Shown: piece after piece, positions 1-10,557 of the stretch
How positions within the stretch are numbered: position 1 is the stretch's first letter
Layout: each line of letters opens with the position of its first letter
DNA from: Phoronis australis
Lineage: Eukaryota; Phoronida; Phoronidae
Assembly: GCA_002633005.1 (NCBI GenBank)
Contig: NMRA01000413.1
Location: 1 to 49,362, forward strand
Direction of reading: 5' to 3'
Length of the DNA: 49,362 nucleotides
Made by a program: the position numbers and the translations under genes
Notes under the pieces: generated by a model
The model's database searches: none
Told to the model about the DNA's origin: nothing
What the model saw: the letters and a program-made list of their open reading frames with translations, nothing else

Positions 1-223
1 CCGGCCTCCTTTCGGCGGGGCCCCTATATTAATATAGGGGGCCCCGCTCTCCGGCCACCTTTCGGCGGGGCCCCCTATATGAATATAGGGGGCCCCGCTC
101 TCCGGCCTCCTTTCAGCGAGGCCCCCTATATTAATATAGGGGGCCTCGCTTTTGAGGTCCGAAATTCAATTTTTTGCCTATGTCATTTTAATAAGAATAA
201 GTCATTTTAAATAATAAGCTGTT
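1..223 (+). repeat. Tandem palindrome array with conserved AT-rich tail (copy 1 of 3)
   Basis: Three head-to-tail units of 50-52 bp have symmetry centres near 30.5, 80.5 and 132.5. Each is a G/C arm, a TATATTAATATA core and the complementary arm. The third unit, 115-150, is a perfect 36-bp palindrome; the second has one T-to-G change in its core. A non-palindromic tail (about 151-223) follows and ends in AATAAGCTGTT. The same array plus tail recurs inverted at 30691-30897 and in this orientation at 46691-46869, so it is a dispersed mobile or satellite-like element. It has no coding capacity and its family was not recognised. Confidence 0.85.
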
Positions 224-450
224 AGACGCTCTTATAAAAGTGGTAAGTAGCATCAAGTCCCTCATTAATGTTCATTAACACGTCAGATCAATTTTAAGAC
301 ATGCCAGTATGCAGTTGCTTAAAGAGAAATTCTGGCCATGGACGGGCGATTTTAACTCTCAAGACGTTATGGAATCCGTGTCTCAGATATTGAAGTCTAA
401 GTCCGCTAGGTCTTCCAATGTCAGTCAAGTACAAGGAGTTCCAAGTTAAC

Positions 451-655
451 AAGCCAAAGATTCATAGTCCTAATTTGGCAGCTTAAAAGGCATTGCTCGA
501 GCAGAGATAGGTAAAAGAAGAGGAGCTTCATTATCAACAGCTGTAGTGTGAACAAAAGTTGAAACAAAAACAGATACAATGTGAACATCAATTGAAAAAG
601 ACATCAGGCGAGTTCTCCACTGAACGAGAAACTTGCAAAGGCTAAAGCTCATGAG
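451..655 (+). pseudogene. Decayed gag-like coiled-coil remnant of a BEL/Pao retrotransposon
   Basis: One forward frame reads as a Glu/Gln/Lys-rich helical stretch (for example KEEELHYQQL and CEQKLKQKQ) interrupted by three in-frame stops (TAA and two TAG). Long charged coiled coils of this kind are typical of the N-terminal part of Gag in BEL/Pao elements, and an integrase remnant of that superfamily lies 200 bp downstream on the same strand. The call rests mostly on that neighbour and on composition, so a different decayed coiled-coil gene is possible. Protease, reverse transcriptase and RNase H are absent between the two pieces. Confidence 0.4.
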
Positions 656-849
656 GGCATTTTAAACGAAGCGGTTTAGTCTTCGCTTTCGATACTGTCA
701 ATGTCGGCGAAGCAGCCTTCGGTGACTTCTTCCGTGTCTAACGATCACGTTCCAGTTGTAAAGCATGTGACGGCACTACATCTTACGTCCAGCCAAGTAG
801 TCCGGCCAACAGAACTTACGCATGTACACAATGCACGGTAACAGCCACG

Positions 850-1376
850 TGACGTGTTGATTCGACATGTCTATGAGCGTTTAGTGCACGCTAGCCGAAG
901 CCAAGTTCTGTCTTCGCTTAGGGAGAAATTTTAGGTTGTTGACGCTAACTCTGCTGTTCACAGCGCTTTAAACAGAAGCGCTGTGCGCCAACCTCTTCGT
1001 GCTCTGCTTTGTGAAGAGAAGTTGTCCGATCTGCCAGAGGAGCGAACTGCAGCACAGCCTCCGTTTGCGTACGCGGGTACGACATATTTGAACCGTTTCA
1101 TTTGAAAGAGGGTCGAACTGCTCACAGGCGCTATGGTGTAATCGTTACCTGTTCTGATTTTGAGATTGTGAACAACCTCGAGGCTGACAGTTTCATTAAC
1201 GCCTTGCGTAGATTTTTCGCTCGTCGGGTCCTGTCAGCACCATTATTTCTGGTAATGGAAAGAATTTTGCGGAGAATGGAATTTCTACCCACGCTTCAAA
1301 AGCGCATCAAGCAACATAGTCCTAAACGAAACATCGAGGTTTGTCAAGAAATACATGGCACATGGGACGAGTCGTG
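850..1376 (+). pseudogene. BEL/Pao-type retrotransposon integrase, broken
   Basis: The forward frame shows the order expected of a BEL/Pao integrase: a His-x-His-like start (HVYERLVHASR), an LREKF segment, a LPEER linker, PPFAYAG with a degenerate catalytic block, then HRRYG and DSFINALRRF. It carries at least one in-frame stop (TAG near 930). After ARR, near 1225, the frame shifts, and the SGNGKNF-like second catalytic block continues in another frame. Both expected catalytic Asp positions look changed (Thr in the first block, Gly in the second), and the zinc-binding cysteines are missing. It therefore cannot encode an active enzyme. No long terminal repeats were found next to it. Confidence 0.8.
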
Positions 1377-2457
1377 AACGTCTTCAAAGATGCAAAGGGA
1401 TTTTTTCTAAGCTGCTATGTGAAAGCTAGTGCTTATATCAGTCAATAAATTTGTTCTGCTTGCTTCTAATGGTACTTTCTGAATATTTCCAATCTTGTCA
1501 AACATGCGGTTATTGTGTTGCATACCACATTTTCAGCCTGACATGGCCGACAAAACCGCTAAACAACCCAATGAACGCCAGTTGAATAACATTTTCGCAG
1601 AAAACCGAAGTTGATTTCGAACCTGTCTTGCAAAAGTTACGAGTCGTCGACTTATCCAATGCGCCACCGCGCATGAGACGACTTCAACCGTGCAAATAGA
1701 TTATTTATGTGAGGACGCGCAATAATTGAAAGTTCTACAAAACACGTTCTACTGGCATTTATACGTTATGAAATATATGACGCACAATTTTAATATTTAA
1801 TATTTAATTCATAAAGAATTATCTGTCATTTTCTTTCAATTGTAAATTATCGATCCCCATGCAATTTGAATACCGGTAACTTGTGGTCGAGATCCATTGA
1901 CTTGGACATCATACTCAGTAACCACTGGTAACCTACTTCGGCAGACCATACATGTATATTCACGGTGGAAGCTTAGCATAATAAGATGTGTAGTAATTTA
2001 AACTTGTTGCTTAAACCTCAGTTTATTCATTCATTGTTCTTCTTTTATGGTGGAGAAACTTCTAGCGTACATACACACAATCATTTTACGGGATTCGGTT
2101 GGACTAGTGGTGACGTCGGCGTAAGTGCTCGTGTTACTTTGTATAATGTTGTTTATTTACAGCCGTTAGTTTTCCCCTGTTCTGCGAGTGTATTTAACGT
2201 TTTGAATGCTTGCTATTCTATGCCCTTTGCCCGTCGCCATTTTCTCGGGCGTTTTTCATGAAAAATGGATTATTATTTACATGATATTGCACAGTGTATC
2301 GTGTAATTTTGCTCACTCTTTCTTTTAGATACTTTTCAGGGTACCTCATATTCTGCAGCCTGGTTTCTTTGCTTCAACATATTCCATATCAAAATCATAG
2401 AGATAGTTGTTTTAGAATTTCAACAGAACACCTAGCAACACTATGAAATTAAAATAG
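1377..2457. other. Gene-free stretch with a dispersed repeat
   Basis: No coding region is supported. About 1660-2040 is diverged but collinear with 20880-21440, sharing the GCGCAATAA, AATTTGAATnCCGGTA, GATGTGTAGTAA and TTGTTGCTTAAA stretches, so it is a dispersed repeat. An open frame of 91 codons at 1986-2261 has no recognisable feature. Confidence 0.5.
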
Positions 2458-2855
2458 CAGGGGTCTCAAAAGAATCTCGTCTATAACTAAATTTTACGAT
2501 GATCGATTGATCAGTTTGACAGAATCCATTGTTGATCTCAAACATTGCAATTGCACGTTTGTAGTGGCATTTGTCGGAAAGTTAAGGGCTTTCGTATTAT
2601 CTCAAATGTTGAAATGGTGAAAAGGTGGCACCTGGTGCAGCCAAGGCACAGGTTGAAGAGAAATCCTTCTGTACATGCAAATTTAATGGTTTTTCATCGC
2701 GGTCTCGTGAAAAGGGGGAAACAAGAAAAGCAATAAAGGAACTGCCTCGTAAATGGAACAGCGACTGCCCACGTTGATTGTCTAACACACCTGAGAGCCA
2801 AAAAGATGGAGCCAGAGGGTGCAGCACTAAACTTTTTTTCCAACAGCGATGTTTT

Positions 2856-2995
2856 ATCAGTGGCGTAGTGGAGCGTAGGCGAACGTAGGCGCAGCCAACC
2901 ACCTTTTAGCATTTGAACGTAGCCCCCACTCCACGTAAGTTACGTTCAGTGATCAAGGTGATACGGTGGGATTTGGGCGCCTACTTACCTCTAAA
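2856..2995. repeat. Short GC-richer block shared by all four FN3 units
   Basis: A block with GCGTAGG, GCAGCCAACCACC, GTTACGTTCAGTG and GGTGATACGGTGGG is found here and at about 17058-17195, 24298-24430 and 27983-28110. A related block lies on the opposite strand within 35990-36095, outside the array. It is therefore an interspersed element already present in the ancestral FN3 unit. It has no coding capacity. Confidence 0.6.
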
Positions 2996-3524
2996 CTTAC
3001 CAACACCTATGAAACTATTTCAAATGCTTTCATTAATCGATACTCTACTTCCGAACCTAGAAGTATCCCTAGGATATAAAGCTTTTACCAGATGCTCCTT
3101 AAGGCAAACTAATGCGTTTTAATCTTTCACAGATGCATATCTGCTTTAAAAACACTTGCTGCCGATTTCATAAAGGAGGCTTAAACTAGACTTAGAGCAG
3201 GTTTAAAAATAATATGCATTTCATAAAGGTGGTTTAACTTTTAGACCAGTGGTCTAGTAAAACCTGGTTTAACTTTATTTTATACCTGGTCTAAGTCAGT
3301 TTTCATTTCACCAACGAGGTCTATATTCTTTAGACCTGTACTAAGATCTCAAACCATGTTTAACTTTAGTCTTGGTGAGACGAAGGGTTTACTGTTAAAT
3401 TTGTCAGGCTTGCATGATATAAGTACAACTGTATGATGCCGCGGAATGCATTTGCGACGCACTTTTAGAGCGAAAAGGACTATTTTCAATATTCAGTTTT
3501 ACTATGGCCCGAGATCAAACGTAG

Positions 3525-3670
3525 CAGGGGCGGATCCAGGATTTTTAAAGGGGGGCGGCCAAGGACTTTTTGAAAGGGGGGCCAAATCAACAATATGATA
3601 ATTGTAGATTTGATATCCCTAAAATTAAAGGAAAAGGGTGACTCCTGACCCCTTGACCCCCGCCTATGTG
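3525..3670. mobile_element. Possible hAT-like MITE nested in the fold-back element
   Basis: The left end CAGGGGCGGATCCAGG matches the ends of the MITEs at 20279, 33242 and 38911. The right end (ACCCCCGCC) is a poor match, so the element is truncated or belongs to a different subfamily. Its G-rich body differs from those copies. Confidence 0.35.
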
Positions 3671-3906
3671 TATATCAGTACTTGCTGGAATGTCTCCTGC
3701 GGTTTCTCAGAATACGACTGGTCAAGCAGGGCGTCATCGTCGTTAGCGCTACGGATTTGACTTAAGAGGGCATCTTTTGATTCTTCTGACTTAGTTCCAC
3801 CTCCACTGTTCTCCGATATAATATTGCCAGGAAGGGGTCTTGCCCCCCTTTGGCCGCGGAAAAGAAACACTAAAATGACAATGAAACAGATTTGGGCATT
3901 TAACAT
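3664..3906 (-). CDS. Weak open frame with a hydrophobic start and acidic tail
   Basis: From the ATG at 3906 the frame gives about 80 residues: a hydrophobic run (ICFIVILVFLF), a basic patch (RGQRGARP), then a Ser/Asp/Glu-rich tail. This looks like a single-pass membrane segment with a cytoplasmic tail. The minus strand also offers a good acceptor (pyrimidine-rich stretch ending TTTTAG, before TGTTTC near 3860) in phase 1, which would fit after the type II FN3 exon. However, it lies wholly inside an inserted fold-back element that the sister units lack, so an exon of the ancestral FN3 gene is unlikely. It may be chance or an exonised insertion. It is not recognised. Confidence 0.15.
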   Translation of the reverse strand: MLNAQICFIVILVFLFRGQRGARPLPGNIISENSGGGTKSEESKDALLSQIRSANDDDALLDQSYSEKPQETFQQVLIYT

Positions 3907-4254
3907 GGTACATCTAATCGTAAATATCTGCACTGATTCCACTAGCGTATACCATTGTATACCCACGTGATCAAAGTTTCATTGAAGCACTTTAATAGTT
4001 TCTTTGTTGGGTTTACCGAGCTCGACAGAGTGGGGTGCCTTTGATACTTTAAACCTGGTTTTACTGAACCAGCTCTCTGGTCTAGCAAAACAAGGCTTTC
4101 AGACTTTCCATGTTGGTGAAATGCTAGGCAGGTTTAAAATTAGACCAGGTTTAGTTAGACCAGGTTCAAGTCTTAAACCTGGTTTTGTTAAACCACCCTT
4201 ATGAAATCGGTTTTTGGTGTTTAGAGCCATCAACATGTAGCAACAAACTCTCAC

Positions 4255-4503
4255 TCGTTTTAGCTGTCTTCGATGTTGAAACTGCGTCATCCCATCCATT
4301 CCTAATTGTTTTTAATTTAACTGAATATTCAGTTCCAGGAGTCAAGCCAGTGCAACGTGTGTTGGTAGCAGCCTTGTCAGCACTGAAAGGACGGGTGCCG
4401 CAGTAGACTTTGTACCTGTCTTTATTTCCAGCCGCAGCAGTCCATATGACATTGATTGCGGTTTCACTTCCAGTCAGATTTGTAATGCTAGCTGGAGCCA
4501 GTT
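4255..4503 (-). CDS. FN3-domain exon, type II (U1), 249 bp, phase 1-1
   Basis: The minus-strand exon starts after ACATTTGCAG and ends before GTGAGA. Both junctions fall after the first base of a codon, the symmetric 1-1 phase usual for FN3 exons. It encodes 83 residues with no stop. In order there is PASITNLTG (strand A), VIWTAAAG (strand B Trp), RYKVYCG (strand C with the first extra Cys), RCTGLTPGTEYSV (second Cys and tyrosine corner) and the loop RNGWDD before the last strand. There is no Met at its start, so it can only be an internal exon. It lies 1.26 kb after the type I exon 5761-6012. FN3 modules sit in extracellular or cytoskeletal proteins; the extra Cys pair favours a secreted or extracellular place. 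Which protein it belongs to is unknown. Confidence 0.75.
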
Positions 4504-5760
4504 CTGCAAATGTAGAGACGTGAGCGAAAATTGTAAAGGAACACCACTCACAGCATTGGTTTGCGACTACAGTGTGCCATTAGATACCAAAACATTAAAC
4601 ATGATCTTTTTATTTTTTTCCAAAAGAAAAAGCAGTAGTACTAATGTTAAAGTAGCCACTGGGGGACGCAAAAAGTCGCCTACAACTGACTTTTACGAAG
4701 TTGGATTAATCAGTTTTACAGATTACCCTGTTGATGTCAGATTTTGTAATTGCATGTCAGTGGTGGCATTTTTTGAAAGTTAAGGGTTGTCGTATTGTTT
4801 TGCTTGTACTTCATTGCATACATAACACAGTCTTTAGTACAATTTCATGTAATGTTTACAATTTCCATGAAGTAATTGTATCATTTACTGTGTTATTTAT
4901 AAAGTGAAATAAAACTTGAAAAGTAAAATCCAATAAAGAATGCAGCACACTTCCCGTAGCCAGCAGTTAATGCTCTGTTGTCATATCGCTGGCACGGCAA
5001 TAGTCATGTGAGAGACATGGATTACAGAAGAAACTTATTTTTGTATCTGCAAGTGTATTTCTATGGAAGAAATGTAGAAGGACATTCTTCGAAAATACTC
5101 CAGCAACCGAGAGTGCTCTTTAGAATTTGCAAGACAACAAACAGAGACTTCACTTGTAGACTGTTCAAACACTTCCAGGTTCTTTGAGTTTTCAACTAAA
5201 GGAACCAATATAATTTTGAATCCAAAATACATGTAGTACACTCCTCACCAGAATGGCAAACAAGAGTAGTTGTGGTTGATTTTTACTACGCGTTAGTCAC
5301 GTTAAACGCAACAAAAATCACTTGTAAATTTGACAAAGTTAACATTCATCATGCTCCGATGTCAATGAATTGAAACCTGTGATTAATATACCGAAAACGA
5401 AAGTTGGCCAAAAGATGGCGTTTAAAAGGCAGGAGCCTAGCAAACTATGGTTAACTGCCGCGAGGAGTATTCTAATTTCCCGTTCTTGTGATTTTTAGCC
5501 ATTCAGAACCTGCGGGCATGTAAGTGTTCATCGCAAGCATAGCGGTCGGGACTGAAACTGCAGACTGCTAAATATGGTATGGTGCAGTAAATGTAATTTT
5601 TATGATTGTAAGGGTGTACAATTAGAGAAAATCGTCATTTTGAAATTCACTTTAGATGGATTCTTGTAGCATGTGTCCCGATAGTGCCTTGAGTAACAGA
5701 AAGCGAATTTGGGGTGCACTTAGTTTATGTAGGGAAGCGTATATCTCATTTAACACTCAC

Positions 5761-6012
5761 TTGTTTTAGCTCTCGTCTTAGGGGAGGACCTGTCATTCCA
5801 CCCTTTCTTGATAGTATATACTGAGATATCGTAATCGGTTCCCGGAGTCAAACCAGTGCAAAGCTCATTGGTTTCAGTTGCGTCATCTACATTGAAACTT
5901 CTTCTACCGCAGAAAACTTTGTAGCCGTGTTTATCTCCAGGTGCTTCGGACCAACTGACATCAATTGTTGTCGTATTTTCAACCACTTGGATATTAGCAG
6001 CTTTTCCTAGAA
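5761..6012 (-). CDS. FN3-domain exon, type I (U1), 252 bp, phase 1-1
   Basis: The exon starts after TACCCTTCCAG and ends before GTGAGTG, phase 1 at both ends, 84 residues. The domain shows ANIQVVENTTTIDVSWS (strands A-B with Trp), YKVFCG (strand C, Cys), ELCTGLTPGTDY (second Cys, tyrosine corner), a KKGWND loop and a PKTRAKT last strand. It differs from type II exons in the AxIxVVENxTTIDVSW start and in its extra codon, and pairs closely with 29817-30068. The open frame runs on upstream of the acceptor to 6226, but that extension begins with TTG, not ATG, and looks intronic. It would splice in frame to the type II exon at 4255-4503. Confidence 0.75.
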
Positions 6013-6505
6013 CTGGAAGGGTAGATACATAAACAAGAATATAAACAACATACTTCCGCTTCCAGTATAAGCCCATGTTGACGTGATTTTGACTACCTAT
6101 CTTATATTTACCAAAACATGAATTCAAGAAATGCCGGACGTACATAGAATGCATCACGTGCCGCAATTGCTCCGTCATAGCATTGTAGGTATTAGTCCGA
6201 GAAGGTACAGAAAGTGTAATTTTCAAACACTACTAATAATATTCATGGACGACAAACTTTACATTGGCATTGCGTTGCGGTAATCGTTTTTTGTAAAAAT
6301 ATGAAGGAAAGTAACTCTTCATCAGTTTTCACATGCATCGGGGTTTTTGTCAAAGGCATTTCATGAACTGCAGGTGATACGGTTTGGTCTCAATTAAGAG
6401 ATAAAAAATCATGAAGTGGACACCAGTTAGAATATAGACAAATAATATGGTGGCTGTTATGCTGAGATTACTGCAATACTCGGATTCAGCGACATCAAAA
6501 TTCTT

Positions 6506-6700
6506 CTCCGCTATTGACGTCTAGAGAAGGACGATCTGAGTCATGGTGAATGTAAACATCATAAAGCTTTCTTCCTGAGATGTGGTACCAACAATATTAT
6601 CAAAGCAAAAGTGATTTTCTTAATGTAGCATCATTGATGTAAGTTTCACCAGAATGACCAGGCACAGGCCCCAAGATACTCCGATACGGAATATCACTTC
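6506..6700 (-). repeat. Segment repeated at 14169-14360
   Basis: Both copies share GACGTCTAGA, CCTGAGATGTGGT, ACAACAATnTTATC and TTCnTAATGTA in the same order. The minus strand of the 14-kb copy is open for 86 codons from 14457 to 14197; the copy here has stops in the corresponding frame. It could be a lost exon or simply flank of the FN3 unit. Confidence 0.5.
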
Positions 6701-6720
6701 TTCCTTTATGCTGGTTACAT

Positions 6721-8684
6721 ACAGCAAAGCTCAGATGGTCCTTCTATATACGTCAATAACTTTCAGTGACCTTGGTGTCGTTTCCAAGGCTACATAAGCA
6801 TTATGATCACATTGAGTGAGAACACATGAAAATGAGTTTTTTGTTTTTCTTTTAGGAAGGATGGAAGAAAAAACGAAACCAAACACTTGACAATTGACAA
6901 TTTTTTCAAACAATTACTTTTTAAAAATGAATTTCAACCAATTTCTCTTTCTTTTCCCTTTATTTGTACACATGACCATCGGCCCAAAGTACAACAAACA
7001 AGCAAACACGATCACTGGAGTGTTATGCACACTGGTCCATAGTACAAAAGCTGTTCCGTTTTACGATGCGAAGTATACATGTGCCACAACTGGGATATCG
7101 GGGTTGTATAATAGTCTATGAAATTTAAACAACGAGGGACTTGTCCAGAGGCTCTCACTTATAAACTTCACTCTGAATTTGGAAAAAGCGCCTCAATCTA
7201 ACAAAAAGTGATATTAATCATCGTTTTAATTCCTCGAGAATTAAGTACACACTCTGTCTTAATGTATCAGATTTACGTGAAGACAAGTTTCTACTGCCAG
7301 TCTGTGGTTTGCACATCGAAAACGTGTAAAACTTTTCACGAAAACTCCTCGAAGATTTTTAATGTCTAAATAGTTTTCATGTTTAACTACAAACTTAATG
7401 TTTTTGTAATAGCTTAACTTAGAACTGGAATCAACATCGGACTGCCATGATTGCAAAGCACAGACCTTAACCTGTTACGAGAAAATAATTTATTATTTAC
7501 AAACGACCCATGACACGCGACTCCTTGGTTTACCCAAACATCATAGAAACCAAACATTGACAATAAATGTCGGACTGAGCTTACCCAATTATACATATGT
7601 CTACCATTTTCACCTAGTGTGTACAACATGTTGTAAGGGGCCCTTGGATAACGTTCCCGTGGCATATACCGAATGTTAGGGAATATGTACAAAAGATAAG
7701 ACTTAAAGCCCTCGTATAACAGGTAAACTGACTTTAAGGCAGGGTCAAAGCACCTATTGATGTTTCTTAATTTCTAGAAGATAACATGGGCGGCGTAGCA
7801 CCGAAAAAAGAGGGGCTAAAGCCCCCTCAGCCCACTGTGTTCACCGCCTAGAGACCACGTGTGGCGTAGCATTAAAAAACGTGAGTGCTATTTCCCCCAG
7901 CCCTCTATTGTGCGCCTCCCATAAATACTTACATTCATGAGCCAAATTCGTTTTTAATTTATTTTTTGCCAAAACTTCGCACAGGTCCGTGTCTGTAATT
8001 GGGAAAAAACTTGAGATAGCGCTATTCAGTTAACCGGATGTGTGACGTCAAGTTACGTTTAGCCTATGTTACCTCCCAGTACCGAGTTCGTATGTAACTC
8101 ACACGCGTAATGTGCGTTGTCGGTGATGTTTACATTCGACAAAGAGTGACTGTAGAGCAGGCAAAGCCATTAAAATTGATTTGATATCTTTATAGCCATC
8201 GTTTTATTTCACCAAAATTGAGTCCACCAGCAAGAGAGCGGTTCACTATCGACGTTTTTAGCGGAAGATCAGGGAACTATCTAGCGGGCGGGGTAAACAA
8301 AAGATTTTCACACGGTTGCCGTATCACAGTCTCAAAATCAACTGCGTAGTCATATTTTACTATATTTCTCTCTACAGTTTGCTAAAACAAACACAAAGAG
8401 GGTGTGGGTTGCTCATCAAAGCGCACGAACAAATTTTATTTTTTGTTTTTCCAATCTAATATTAAATTTTACAAAAATAGGACTTCTAAAAAATAAAATT
8501 TTCCGTCCTTATTCCAAAAATAACCTTATTTTCATATACAAATAACATTCACACCCCTTGGTAAGGACTATCCCAAGTAAGCATAGCCAGGAAATTTGGT
8601 CACTTGCCGGGGTCCTTGTCGTCCATTTTGCGTGGTGTGAATTTTGACTCAAGTTCCAAAACAAACATCCAGTGGAGTACAAAA
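6721..8684. other. No supported gene
   Basis: Only short open frames without domains or paired splice sites were seen. Near 7785-7925 two related stretches (GGCGTAGCAC... and GTGGCGTAGCAT...) with C-rich blocks suggest a small degenerate repeat. Confidence 0.4.
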
Positions 8685-8747
8685 ATGCAGATGAAGTCCG
8701 CGCAGAGATTTGGAATTTGGATTCTAATTCTTTCTGGACCTTTAAAT
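8685..8747 (+). CDS. Possible first exon encoding a signal peptide
   Basis: An ATG opens 21 codons with a basic start and a hydrophobic core (RFGIWILILSG), the shape of a signal peptide. A GTGAGG donor follows in phase 0. No phase 0 acceptor exon could be matched downstream, so this may be chance. Confidence 0.15.
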
Positions 8748-10461
8748 GTGAGGTTTGTTTGATAGATTAAATTTTAACATGTGTTATTTTTTAAACGTTG
8801 ATGTCCTAAGCACGGCAACGATTTTACGTGACTATAGACTGGGATTTCTGAACCTTTGCCATCATGCAAAGGTAAATTTTCCCACTTCAGGACTTAGGAC
8901 ATTGAAAGTGGCCGATCCAAAAGCAAAACAGCCGTCTTCGTCCGCCCTACCTAAATTCACGTTCCCCATTAAGTATCAGTCCACGGATCCACCGACCATA
9001 GTACAGCCAAAAAGCGGCAAGGGGGGTCAGGCATTCAGAACCACGTTCAGTCTAATAAATCACAATAGAGATGAGAGAAATTTGGTAGTTTAGGAGATAC
9101 AAGGGAAGTCTTCTGGAGGGGGGGGGGGGCAAAAAAAGGCAATTTCTTGATGCAGAATGAGTCATTTTGACAGCATTTTCTACAGCAGTTTCTGCTTCAT
9201 ACAGAATCTTTTCAGAATAAATTTGATATCTCATGAGAAATTTAAGCAAAAACGGAGCACGTCATTCATGCAAAAGTGGTTACATCGTGATTTCTTATAA
9301 CTTGGGCCTAATTGCTTAACCATACTTTATTTCAAGTGCCAGGAAGTATATGCAGTTTGTGTATACATTGACATAGAAAATAGGTAGTTATAACTTTTCA
9401 TAATAACCATGAAATTTTTACATGACTTTTGCCCATTACCTACATTTAGGGACTAGAGAGTATGTTATATCCGCCATTGAATTTCTGTGATTGAATATGG
9501 AGTTAGTTAAAATTGCCAAATCGTCAAAATGTGTGCATTTGTTAAAAAATACACTGATATTAAGTTGTGATTTTTCAACTAGTGAAGCTTACAAAGTTGG
9601 TTAAGCTAAAAAATAGAACGGAACACAAAAAAGTGGTGATATATGCCTAATGCGCACTTCACAGTTTTGATCAATCACTCATCGGTGAGGCAAGTCGCAC
9701 ATCAAAATCCACCCTCCCAATATTGGAATAAAAAGACACGAATTTTAACATGACCCATACGTCCCCCAAATTATCCCTTTTACTTGAGGCCCTGAAGGAC
9801 CAATTGGTCTGATAACCACGTAAAGGATCCCGGTGTTGTTTCTTGCCTGCTGAAGTTGCAGTAGAGTTATAAATTCCTGTTTACCTCCTATAATTGCTAA
9901 AAAGCGGTGTATTTCTGAATTTTAGGGTAAACTAACAAAACTAAGCAGTGACTGTTGTGAGGGTTCCACAATATCTATTGAGGATATTGAACACATGGTT
10001 TCCTTATCATACATGTGCATGAAAGATAGTGTATGTGATGTACGCAATAGATTACAAAAACACAATTACACAAGTCAGATGTTTGTTTGGAAATCCGTCA
10101 TGTTGAAATAGTTAACCTTTATGGTCATCATGAAGGTGGGCTCGTGTGAAGTGCAGAATGGTATTGCGCAACTTTTGGGGTCATATCAGCTGCCGTCTAC
10201 TGTTCTGTGTTATAAACAACCAGGATGGTGTGAACTAGGGTGGGGAGATCTTGTACGGTTGTATTGGGAACGTTAGATGCTTTTTCTAGAAATTGCTCAG
10301 CAAACACATATTATACAGTGGCTGCTACCCAAGCAAATTAGAGGAACCACCTCTATTAAGGCACTGTTGTTTTTATTTGGTTGTTCCCTATAGCCTATGA
10401 CTGTGAACATGCAACAAAGGCATTTCCAATAAACAGACTGAATGTGACTACGAATTTTCAG
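8748..10461. other. No supported gene; G homopolymer
   Basis: The stretch is AT rich. A run of more than ten G lies near 9118-9130. A 112-codon frame at 8755-9093 has no recognisable domain and no Met with good context. Confidence 0.4.
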
Positions 10462-10557
10462 GAATATGCAGAAGCCGCCAGATGAAGCAGGCTGACAATG
10501 GAATTTCGGAGTGGGTCATAAGAAAGCGAATAAGATTTGGAGCCCATGGATACTACA
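10462..10557 (+). CDS. Candidate internal exon, 32 codons, phase 1-1
   Basis: The exon follows GAATTTTCAG and precedes a consensus GTAAGT donor. It is open in one frame and symmetric (96 bp). The peptide is basic and contains ADNGISEWVIRKRIRFG, which has the look of a short helix-turn-helix (GIS...IRKRI), but no family is recognised. A possible next exon at about 10910-10977 (after ACTTTAG, before GTTGGG) is open in phase 0 but not in the phase required here, so the two do not join. Confidence 0.3.

Larger units (their letters stand above)
3162..4210. mobile_element. Fold-back MITE inserted in FN3 unit U1
   Basis: Long imperfect inverted repeats bound this stretch: it starts with CCGATTTCATAA and ends with TTATGAAATCGG, and the arms of about 200 bp are filled with variants of TTTAAACCTGGTTTAA. 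Units U2, U3 and U4 read straight through the corresponding place (at about 17402-17412, 24644-24654 and 28277-28290), so they are empty sites. No clear target-site duplication was seen. The middle includes a second short element (3525-3670) and a weak open frame (3664-3906). The superfamily was not determined. Confidence 0.75.
2458..6720 (-). repeat. FN3 genomic unit U1 (oldest-looking copy)
   Basis: U1 is collinear with U2 (from about 16650), U3 (from about 23890) and U4 (from about 27880). In minus-strand order a unit holds a type I FN3 exon, about 1.25 kb of intron, a type II FN3 exon and a downstream flank. U1 is strongly diverged from the others and carries a 1.05-kb fold-back element at 3162-4210 that the other three lack. 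It keeps both exons, 5761-6012 (type I) and 4255-4503 (type II). The right flank extends to a segment near 6506-6700 that also recurs at 14169-14360. Confidence 0.75.

Noticed and set aside
1-150. CRISPR-like array
   Set aside because: The 50-bp units are contiguous palindromes with no unique spacers, and the host is clearly a eukaryote.
4004-4299. Plus and minus frames rich in KPGL/RPGL repeats
   Set aside because: They translate the inverted arm of the fold-back element (AAACCTGGTTT variants).
9118-9130. G-quadruplex candidate
   Set aside because: It is a single homopolymer run without separate G tracts.
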